64,000 bases of DNA, taken from Crocinitomicaceae bacterium (GTDB lineage: Bacteria; Bacteroidota; Bacteroidia; Flavobacteriales_D; Crocinitomicaceae). Of the stretch, positions 25,670-32,695 are shown piece after piece; the first letter of the stretch is position 1; the number at the start of each line of letters is the position of its first letter. The notes under the pieces were generated by a model. The model was given only the letters and a program-made list of their open reading frames with translations. It made no database searches and was not told the origin of the DNA. Location of the stretch: the NCBI GenBank assembly GCA_030830785.1, contig JAURMI010000018.1, positions 1 to 64,000 of the forward strand. Direction: 5' to 3'. The translations under genes were made by a program, and so were the position numbers.

Positions 25670-26245
25670 TTGGAGCAGCATAAAGAACTAATACAAATTG
25701 TAGAGGGTTGCCTTAAAGGCGACCGTCGTTCACAAGAACGCCTTTTCAAGATGTATTATGGTAAAATGATGGCTGTTTGTATGCGTTACATTAGCGAACG
25801 CGATAGCGCACAGGAAGTGCTCCAAATTTCATTTTTAAAGGTCTTTGACAAATTGGAATATTTTGATTTTTCAGGTTCGCTTGAGGGCTGGATAAGACGC
25901 ATTGTGAGCAATAGCGCTATTGATCACTTGCGCAAAGCCAAAAAAAATCCGTTTTTATCTGATCAGGATAATGATTTTAAATCCATGTCCGCTGATCCAA
26001 TGCTAGAAAACGAATTATTGGAACAAACACAACAAAAAGCTAAACTTGCCCATGAAGCCATTGCTAAGTTATCGCCTGCCTATCGTACAGTTTTTAATCT
26101 TTACGTAATGGAAGAACTTAGTCATAAAGAAATTGCCTCGTTACTAGGAATTTCTGAAGGAACATCAAAATCCAATTTGGCTAAAGCAAAAATGAATTTG
26201 CAACGCCTTTTAAAAGATGATTTTACACTGATTGATAAAATATGA
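25670..26245 (+). CDS. ECF-type RNA polymerase sigma factor (sigma-70 family)
   Basis: This 191-residue protein has sigma region 2 (residues about 20-95, with VCMRYISERDSAQEVLQISFLKVF and GWIRRIVSNSAIDHLRK) and region 4 (about 125-185, with YRTVFNLYVMEELSHKEIA and SEGTSKSNLAKAK). ECF factors direct polymerase to a small regulon and are normally held by an anti-sigma factor. Translation should start at TTG (25670), since an in-frame TGA lies two codons upstream and the next ATG is inside region 2. The end overlaps the next gene by four bases, the usual sigma/anti-sigma arrangement. Confidence 0.92.
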   Translation: MEQHKELIQIVEGCLKGDRRSQERLFKMYYGKMMAVCMRYISERDSAQEVLQISFLKVFDKLEYFDFSGSLEGWIRRIVSNSAIDHLRKAKKNPFLSDQDNDFKSMSADPMLENELLEQTQQKAKLAHEAIAKLSPAYRTVFNLYVMEELSHKEIASLLGISEGTSKSNLAKAKMNLQRLLKDDFTLIDKI

Positions 26246-27366
26246 AAGATCAATTTGAAAAAAATATCAAATCATTAGTAGATGAATTCTCCTATGATTA
26301 TGACCCGAAAGCCTGGGAGCAACTCTCCAAAAAGCTACCCGGATCTAAAGGTAGTTCTTCTTGGTTTCAAATTGGTTTCTTTAGCACTATACTTATTTTA
26401 GGTTTATTAGGTACTGCCACTTGGTTGATGTTTGCTATTTTCTTCTCTAGCGACAATACAATCATGCAATCAAACGACAAACCCACCAAACAGTTCTCCA
26501 AACAAAAAAATAATACTATTGCAGATAAAAATGAAAAAAGTGATGCAAACACCAGCAGCACTAGCCAAAACCATTCAAATCAAATAAAATGTGTCTTTGG
26601 AAATATCGTTGATACAGACTCACTTGAGCTTGTTTCAGGCGTTGAGTTTTTAAATGACACGGAGAATAATACAGAAATAGCCACAATAGAGCAAATCAAC
26701 AAGGAATCTGCTACTTTTTCAAGCCAAAACAAGCAAACTGAGATTTCACAGAAAATATCTAGTCCGATTTTAGAACAAAACAAGCCAAATGAAGAATCAA
26801 GTCCTGCATTGGTGATACCTAAACCGTGTGAGTCGCTAAGTGTTTCATTAGATGCAGATGCCATCTCTTACATTGATGGCTTACCTCGCATTCATATCAA
26901 AGCTGAAACTAACGCAACTAAAATTAATTGGAGTTCTAGCGATTTGTTAAATCAGCAAAATAATGGGGCCGATTTACTTGCATTCAAAGCAAAAACATAT
27001 ACGATAAATGTCGAGGGTATTTTGGATGGATGCAAAGAAAGTACCCAGATTAAAATAACGGCTAATGACGATTATAACTTGCTAGCAGTAAATGCCTTCA
27101 ATACGAATTCACGCGATGAGCGCAATGCTACCTTTATGCCTTATGCGCTCACCATCAGACAAATACCATTTATAATGCTCATCATTGATCCCGACAATGG
27201 AGCTGTCGTTTATAAAACCTCAGATTACCAACAACCTTGGGACGGCATCGATATACGCTCCGGACAAATGGTTCCAGCTCAAAAAGCATACATTTGGAAA
27301 GTAGTTTTGGAGCAACCGCTACCAAAAGAAAATTCTACCTATACAGGCACAATCGTAAGGATTTAG
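26242..27366 (+). CDS. Putative anti-sigma factor with one membrane helix and a T9SS type B-like C-terminal domain
   Basis: This 374-residue protein overlaps the sigma gene by four bases. The first 35 residues or so are a short cytoplasmic part (YDYDPKAWEQLSKKLPG), and one membrane helix follows (about residues 41-66). A low-complexity linker rich in Asn, Ser, Lys and Gln comes next, and then a periplasmic part. The last 90 residues or so resemble the type B sorting domain of the gene at 1-1740: VNAFNTNSRDERNATFMP, then MLIIDPDNGAVVYK, QPWDG, KAYIWKVV and YTGTIVRI. The short cytoplasmic part lacks a zinc-binding HxxxCxxC. The anti-sigma role is inferred from position and topology. Confidence 0.6.
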   Translation: MKDQFEKNIKSLVDEFSYDYDPKAWEQLSKKLPGSKGSSSWFQIGFFSTILILGLLGTATWLMFAIFFSSDNTIMQSNDKPTKQFSKQKNNTIADKNEKSDANTSSTSQNHSNQIKCVFGNIVDTDSLELVSGVEFLNDTENNTEIATIEQINKESATFSSQNKQTEISQKISSPILEQNKPNEESSPALVIPKPCESLSVSLDADAISYIDGLPRIHIKAETNATKINWSSSDLLNQQNNGADLLAFKAKTYTINVEGILDGCKESTQIKITANDDYNLLAVNAFNTNSRDERNATFMPYALTIRQIPFIMLIIDPDNGAVVYKTSDYQQPWDGIDIRSGQMVPAQKAYIWKVVLEQPLPKENSTYTGTIVRI

Positions 27367-27368
27367 TC

Positions 27369-27399
27369 TTGACTAAATTCTAGGAAATATGTACATTTG
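27369..27399 (+). promoter_or_regulatory. Promoter of the mutL operon (TTG-N20-TACATTTG)
   Basis: TTG (27369-27371), a 20-base spacer and TACATTTG (27392-27399) fit the Bacteroidota promoter exactly; the ATG of mutL follows after 27 bases. A perfect inverted repeat TTTAGTC-TT-GACTAAA (27362-27377) covers the -33 element and the stop codon of the upstream gene. Confidence 0.7.
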
Positions 27400-27426
27400 T
27401 TGGGCACCTTGAAGTGTGAACCCAGC

Positions 27427-29241
27427 ATGAGTATTATCAATTTATTACCCGATCACATTGCCAATCAAATTGCAGCCGGTGAGGTCATTCAAAGGCCAGC
27501 TTCGGTAGTAAAAGAATTATTAGAAAATGCTGTAGACGCTGGTGCCACCCAAATTCAATTGCATGTCAAAGATGCAGGGAAAACATTAATTCAAGTCATT
27601 GACGATGGCATTGGCATGGATGACATCGATGCTGAAAGATGTTTTCAGCGACATGCAACCAGTAAATTAACAAAGGCTTCAGAACTTTTTTCAATTCAAA
27701 CTAAGGGGTTTAGGGGCGAAGCCTTAGCATCTATTGCCGCGATTGCGCAAATAAAACTTAAGACGCTACAAAAAGAAAAATCTACAGGGATTCAAGTAGA
27801 AATTGAAGGAAATAAAATAACAAGCAAAAAAGAAGTTGTTTGCAATTTAGGAACTTCGATTGAAGTAAAAAATCTGTTTTATAATGTACCTGCTAGAAGG
27901 AATTTTTTAAAAAGCGATGCAATAGAACTGAGCCATATCCAAACTGAATTTGAACGCGTTGCTCTTGCACATCCTGACATACATTTTATTTTCAAGCACA
28001 ACGCGCAAGATATATTCAACTTACCAATTGCAAACTTGAGAATGCGACTTTCCACCATAATTGGGAAAGGAAGCAACGAAAAACTTGTACCCATTGAGGA
28101 GCAAACCGATATTGTTCGCATTCAGGGCTATATTGGGAAACCCAGCCTAGCAAAAAAAAGTAGGGGTGAGCAATATCTATTTGTCAATCACCGTTTTTTT
28201 AAAGATTCCTATTTTAACCATGCCATTTCGAAGGCTTATAATGGCATAATTAGTGAAAAACATTTTGCCTCATATTGTATTTTTCTAGAAGTAGATCCAC
28301 ATAAAATTGATGTGAATATACATCCGACCAAAACAGAAATAAAATTTGAAGAAGACCGCTTCATTTATTCCATTTTATTGAGTAGTGTAAGACAAGCTCT
28401 TGGAAAACACAATATTTTCCCAACACTCGATTTTGAAGCACAAAGTGCATTTGATGTTCCAAGCTCCATAAGGAAATCTGAACCAATATTGCCTCAGATT
28501 GATGTTGATCTATCGTACAACCCTTTCAACAGCGCCCAAAACCAAGACCAATCACACAAAAAAAATTATAGTCCTGCATTGCAGCAATCTGGATTTGGGA
28601 ATTCCAAGACTAAGGAGGAGGATTGGCAGCAATTCTATCAAATTACTGAGCAAAAACAAATAGATCAAAATTTACTCTTCGAATCCTCATCGATGAGCCA
28701 TCAATTCTTACTTCACGAAAGGTACTTAATCAATCCAATTAAATCAGGGTTTTTAATTATAGATGTACCAAGAGCAAAATATAGAATCCTATTTGATAAA
28801 TTAATGCAGCAATTCGTTTCACAACCCTTGGAGTCTCAGACCCTACTTTTTGCCATAGAAAAACCACTCGAAAAAGAAGCCAAACTGACATGGCAAAGTC
28901 AAAAAAGTTTATGGAATCAATTGGGTTTTCATTTTCAAATCAAAGAAAACTTGCTTATCCTAGAAGCAGCGCCCACCCTACTTACTGAAGCAGATTTAGA
29001 TAGCTGTCTAGACGACCTAACCAATGCAGCGGCCTTTGGTAATATTGAGCAAGGTGATATTGCACATTTTTTGGTTACTAAATTGGCCAAATTTGGGTCT
29101 AAAAATTTTAAAATCGAACATCTAGAAGAAGTGGAGCATTTTATAGAATCTCTTTTTCAATGTCCACAACATAGTATTACCCCTAATGGCAAATCAATTA
29201 TGTTTACGCTTGGATTTGACCAACTTGCAAAAAAATTCTAA
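27427..29241 (+). CDS. mutL: DNA mismatch repair protein MutL
   Basis: This 604-residue protein links mismatch recognition by MutS to strand removal. The GHKL ATPase motifs are at the N-terminus: ELLENAVDAGATQIQ, DDGIGMD and TKGFRGEALASIAAI. The C-terminal dimerisation domain starts near residue 425. The start taken is the ATG of MSIINLLPDHIANQIAAGEV; a TTG ten codons upstream lies next to the promoter box. The endonuclease motif usual in MutL proteins of species without MutH (DQHAxxERxxxE or close variants) reads IDVPRAKYRILFDKL here, so nicking activity is doubtful. It heads an operon with two rhomboids. Confidence 0.93.
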   Translation: MSIINLLPDHIANQIAAGEVIQRPASVVKELLENAVDAGATQIQLHVKDAGKTLIQVIDDGIGMDDIDAERCFQRHATSKLTKASELFSIQTKGFRGEALASIAAIAQIKLKTLQKEKSTGIQVEIEGNKITSKKEVVCNLGTSIEVKNLFYNVPARRNFLKSDAIELSHIQTEFERVALAHPDIHFIFKHNAQDIFNLPIANLRMRLSTIIGKGSNEKLVPIEEQTDIVRIQGYIGKPSLAKKSRGEQYLFVNHRFFKDSYFNHAISKAYNGIISEKHFASYCIFLEVDPHKIDVNIHPTKTEIKFEEDRFIYSILLSSVRQALGKHNIFPTLDFEAQSAFDVPSSIRKSEPILPQIDVDLSYNPFNSAQNQDQSHKKNYSPALQQSGFGNSKTKEEDWQQFYQITEQKQIDQNLLFESSSMSHQFLLHERYLINPIKSGFLIIDVPRAKYRILFDKLMQQFVSQPLESQTLLFAIEKPLEKEAKLTWQSQKSLWNQLGFHFQIKENLLILEAAPTLLTEADLDSCLDDLTNAAAFGNIEQGDIAHFLVTKLAKFGSKNFKIEHLEEVEHFIESLFQCPQHSITPNGKSIMFTLGFDQLAKKF

Positions 29242-29243
29242 TT

Positions 29244-30020
29244 ATGTTTCAAAATCTACCGCAGGTCACAAAAAATATCTTACTTCTCAACATTGCTTTT
29301 TTTGTTGCAAGTTTAATTCTCAAGTATCAAGGAATTAATTTAGAGATGACACTTGGCGCGCATTATGTCAATTCGCCATTTTTTGAACCCTATCAATTGG
29401 TGACTCATTTTTTCATGCACAGCACCAGTAACTTTTTACACATATTTTTTAATATGTGGCTATTTGTGATGCTAGGTGCTTACCTAGAAAATCTATGGGG
29501 CGCCAAAAGGTTTTTTATTTTCTATTTAATTAGTGCAATGGGTTCATTTGCCCTTTACAACATGATTGGCTTCATGGATATCATGCAACTTAAAAGAGAA
29601 CTTGCTTCGCAAATGAACCTTGAACAATTCAACTATTTTTTAGAAAATAAACTAAATGTCAATAATGGTCTAATAGATAATATTAATGCCTATTTAACTG
29701 ATAACCAAATCATGGTTACGCCTACATTAGAGTCGTACTTGACTAAATCTTTAACACCAATGGTTGGTGCCTCAGGTGGAGTTTTTGGTATCATGACTGC
29801 ATTTGCAATTCTATTTCCTAACACGGAATTCAGACTCTATTTCGCTATTCCCATAAAAGCAAAGTATCTTGTAACGGGATATTTTTTCTTGGAGCTATAT
29901 TTGGCTTTTCAAAATCCGGAAGGCGATAATGTTGCTCACTTGGCTCATGTTGGAGGGGCTATTGCTGGTGCAATCATGGTTTTATTATGGCGTAAAAATG
30001 ACCGATCAAATTTTTGGTAA
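29244..30020 (+). CDS. Rhomboid family intramembrane serine protease (first of two)
   Basis: This 258-residue membrane protein has the rhomboid features HFFMHSTSNFLHIFFNMW (loop and second helix), the catalytic Ser of VGASGGVFGI (about residue 176) and the catalytic His of HLAHVGGAIAG (about residue 234). It cuts membrane-spanning substrates inside the lipid layer. A 60-residue polar segment (about residues 112-170) lies before the active Ser helix. It begins two bases after the mutL stop and is followed after 21 bases by a second rhomboid. Confidence 0.9.
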   Translation: MFQNLPQVTKNILLLNIAFFVASLILKYQGINLEMTLGAHYVNSPFFEPYQLVTHFFMHSTSNFLHIFFNMWLFVMLGAYLENLWGAKRFFIFYLISAMGSFALYNMIGFMDIMQLKRELASQMNLEQFNYFLENKLNVNNGLIDNINAYLTDNQIMVTPTLESYLTKSLTPMVGASGGVFGIMTAFAILFPNTEFRLYFAIPIKAKYLVTGYFFLELYLAFQNPEGDNVAHLAHVGGAIAGAIMVLLWRKNDRSNFW

Positions 30021-30041
30021 AGTGCCTAAATTCCCAATTCT

Positions 30042-30923
30042 ATGAATCCTTTAATTGAGCAAATAAAATCCCAATATCGTAGTGGGTCAATGGTAATTAA
30101 ACTTTTGATCATTAATGTTGGTTTTTTTGTTTTAATTCAATTCATAGATGCACTGCAGCGTTTACAAATTGACCCATCAACACCCAAACCTGTAGACCAC
30201 CGTTGGATTGATTGGTTATTTGCCTTGCCTGGTTCATTTGAAGGGCTTTTATTCCAACCTTGGACTATAGTGCTTTCCTTATTTGCACATTTCGGTATTT
30301 GGCATCTTTTAACCAATATTATTTTTCTTTATTTTGCGGGCAATACTTATGAAAAATTCTTTGGACCTAGAAGGTTATTGCATCTATATCTATTGGGCGG
30401 AATTGCAGGTAATCTTTCAGAAATAATCGCACATATAATTTTTCCGGCTATCCAAAACCAAATGTTCTCAGTTGTAGGCGCATCCGGATCAATTATGGCT
30501 ATTTTTATCGCTTTGGCATTTTCAAAGCCTCAGCTTCAAGTCCAACTTTTTGGTATTCTTCCATTACGGATTTATTACATTGCAATTTTCTTTTTATTAA
30601 AAGATTTATCCTCTGTGGGTACCGCTGACAATATTGCGCATTTTGCTCATATTGGTGGAGGGGCGTTTGGCATTTGGAGTATCCAGCAATTCTGGAGTTC
30701 ACAGATGGATAAAAAATGGCTTGGAATTAGTTTAAGAAGAAAAAAAAATAAATTCAAAGTTAAAAAAGGTGGTAGACCACTTAGCGATGATCAATACAGG
30801 GAAAACAAACAAACTAAGCAAGCTCAATTAGATCGGATCTTGGATAAGATTTCAAAAAAGGGCTACGACGGTCTTACTAAAGAAGAAAAAGATTTTTTAT
30901 TCCAACAAAGTAAAGATGTCTAA
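30042..30923 (+). CDS. Rhomboid family intramembrane serine protease (second) with C-terminal cytoplasmic tail
   Basis: This 293-residue protein has the rhomboid core: HFGIWHLLTNIIFLYFAG, the catalytic Ser in VVGASGSIMAI (about residue 149) and a His in IAHFAHIGGGAFG (about 204). The last 65 residues are basic and end with a short helical module (KKGYDGLTKEEKDFLFQQSK) found on many rhomboids of this phylum (recalled as DUF6576). Tandem rhomboids behind mutL seem to be a shared Bacteroidota arrangement. Its stop overlaps the start of the following gene by eight bases. Confidence 0.9.
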   Translation: MNPLIEQIKSQYRSGSMVIKLLIINVGFFVLIQFIDALQRLQIDPSTPKPVDHRWIDWLFALPGSFEGLLFQPWTIVLSLFAHFGIWHLLTNIIFLYFAGNTYEKFFGPRRLLHLYLLGGIAGNLSEIIAHIIFPAIQNQMFSVVGASGSIMAIFIALAFSKPQLQVQLFGILPLRIYYIAIFFLLKDLSSVGTADNIAHFAHIGGGAFGIWSIQQFWSSQMDKKWLGISLRRKKNKFKVKKGGRPLSDDQYRENKQTKQAQLDRILDKISKKGYDGLTKEEKDFLFQQSKDV

Positions 30924-32028
30924 ATCGAAGAGTTTCATCTTATCATGGCCCTTTAAGCTACTGACGGTATGCAGTCTAATTGGATTGCTCCTAAGTTATG
31001 TAGCTCCGTTTATTCATCCTTCTACTATCCCACTTTTACCATTTTTTGGGCTGTCATACCCGATTCTTTTGGTATTGACTATTTGTTGGCTTGTTATCTG
31101 GGCTTTAATGCGATCAAAATGGGCAATTATCTGCTTAATTGTGTTGGTAATTGGTGGTAAATTACATTTTAGGAATTTTTCTTTAGGAAATAATGCTAAT
31201 AATTCAGATCCACAAAAAGGACTCTCAGTAATGAGTTTTAATGTTCGACTTTTTGATTTATTTAATCCTGACTTTAACAATGCACTGAAAAATCGTGACC
31301 AAATTTTTTCGTTTATTAACGGCCAAGCACCTGATGTGCTTTGTCTGCAAGAGTTTTATCGCCAAGACAAACCGACGCGCTTTGAAATTATGGATTCAAT
31401 TTATCGCATTATGGGATCGAAGGAATACCATGAGCGAAGTGCACACAAAAGACGAACACATGAAAATTACGGAATCGCAATCTTTTCAAAATATCCCATC
31501 ATTTCTAAAGGCGATGTGATGTTTGATTCACAAAGCCCTCAAGATTTTAATTATTGTATTTTTGCCGATATTGTAAAAAATACGGACACTTTACGAGTTT
31601 ATAATGTCCATCTACAATCTATTGGCCTTAAATCTGATTCAAATATTGGTGGCGGAACCTTGGCAAACTATCAAAGTAAAAGAGGCTTATTTGCCGCGTA
31701 TAGAAAATTAAAAAGCGCCTTTCAAAAAAGAGCTAATCAAGCAAGACGCGTTGTCGAACATCTAAAAAATTCACCATACCCTGTTATAGTCTGTGGAGAT
31801 TTCAATGACACACCCATGTCCTACACTTATAATCAATTTCATATGGTGTTAAGGGATGCATTCCAAGGCAATATTTTTGGTTTAGGCGCTACTTACATTG
31901 GAAAATTACCAGCAGGACGAATTGACTACTTTTTTCACAGTCCTAAATTAAGTGTGTCAAATTTTAAAATTCACCCAAAAACAATTAGTGACCACAGACC
32001 AATTAGTTGTGTTTTCACGTATAAATAG
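30916..32028 (+). CDS. Membrane-anchored endonuclease/exonuclease/phosphatase (EEP) family protein
   Basis: This 370-residue protein has two or three N-terminal membrane helices (residues up to about 85), then an EEP domain. The expected motifs are present: SVMSFNVRLFDLF (metal ligand Asn), DVLCLQEFY (Glu), VYNVHLQSI (His), VCGDFNDTP (Asp/Asn) and ISDHRPISCVF (Asp-His). Family members cut phosphodiester bonds of nucleic acids, inositol phosphates or lipids; this membrane-anchored group is common in Bacteroidota and its substrate is unknown to me. It overlaps the upstream rhomboid gene. Confidence 0.85.
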   Translation: MSKSKSFILSWPFKLLTVCSLIGLLLSYVAPFIHPSTIPLLPFFGLSYPILLVLTICWLVIWALMRSKWAIICLIVLVIGGKLHFRNFSLGNNANNSDPQKGLSVMSFNVRLFDLFNPDFNNALKNRDQIFSFINGQAPDVLCLQEFYRQDKPTRFEIMDSIYRIMGSKEYHERSAHKRRTHENYGIAIFSKYPIISKGDVMFDSQSPQDFNYCIFADIVKNTDTLRVYNVHLQSIGLKSDSNIGGGTLANYQSKRGLFAAYRKLKSAFQKRANQARRVVEHLKNSPYPVIVCGDFNDTPMSYTYNQFHMVLRDAFQGNIFGLGATYIGKLPAGRIDYFFHSPKLSVSNFKIHPKTISDHRPISCVFTYK

Positions 32029-32030
32029 AA

Positions 32031-32600
32031 ATGATTGCCTTAATAAATTGCGGTTCTAATAAAGTACGGGATATTTCTAGAATCATAGAAAGATCTACTA
32101 CGGTGCAAATTATTGGATTGCACGATATCAATTACAAAGTGCTCAATCAATATAATGGTGTGGTGATTTCTGGAGCGCCCATTTTACTCACAGAAATTAA
32201 TCCGCTTCCTTATATGAATAGTTTTGAATGGGTAAAAGGGTATTCAAAACCAATACTCGGAATATGTTTTGGGCATCAAATTCTAGGGCTTCAGTATGGA
32301 GCACAAATTACTCCTATGGCTGAAGATCGGCAATTGCATGAAATAATTCTTAAAAAGAAAGATCCTTTGTTTGATGGATTGGCTCAAAAGGTTTTTATGC
32401 AAGAAGATCATTGCGAACATATTACCGTACCAAAAGGCTTTAACTTATTGGCTAGTTCCAAATCATGTAATAACGAAGCCATGAAGCATAAAAAAAAGCC
32501 ACATTATGGTGTGCAATTTCACCCTGAGGTTTCTTCTTCGGGTGGTGAGTTACTTATCAATAATTTTGTTGTACTAGCTTTAAAAGAATCAAAGTGCTAA
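32031..32600 (+). CDS. Stand-alone class I glutamine amidotransferase (GuaA amidotransferase-like)
   Basis: This 189-residue protein is a complete GATase1 domain with the catalytic Cys in ILGICFGHQILGLQYG and the His-Glu pair in HYGVQFHPEVSSSGGELL. It releases ammonia from glutamine for a partner synthetase. The length and the stretch EAMKHKKKPHYGVQFHPEV match the separate amidotransferase subunit of archaeal-type GMP synthase better than TrpG or PabA. No synthetase subunit is adjacent. It is the last gene of the mutL operon, two bases after the EEP gene and before a strong terminator. Confidence 0.8.
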   Translation: MIALINCGSNKVRDISRIIERSTTVQIIGLHDINYKVLNQYNGVVISGAPILLTEINPLPYMNSFEWVKGYSKPILGICFGHQILGLQYGAQITPMAEDRQLHEIILKKKDPLFDGLAQKVFMQEDHCEHITVPKGFNLLASSKSCNNEAMKHKKKPHYGVQFHPEVSSSGGELLINNFVVLALKESKC

Positions 32601-32652
32601 TTTAAATTTTACCCTCTGTGGTATAATCAAAATTTTATATGTAATTTAAAAA

Positions 32653-32676
32653 AAAAGGAGGCCAAGGCCTCCTTTT
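32653..32676. terminator. Bidirectional terminator after the mutL operon
   Basis: AAAAGGAGGCC and GGCCTCCTTTT form a perfect 11-base stem with a loop of two bases. It lies between the end of the amidotransferase gene and the convergent end of the 972-residue T9SS gene and can serve both. Confidence 0.88.
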
Positions 32677-32695
32677 AAATTTGATTTCATTTGGA

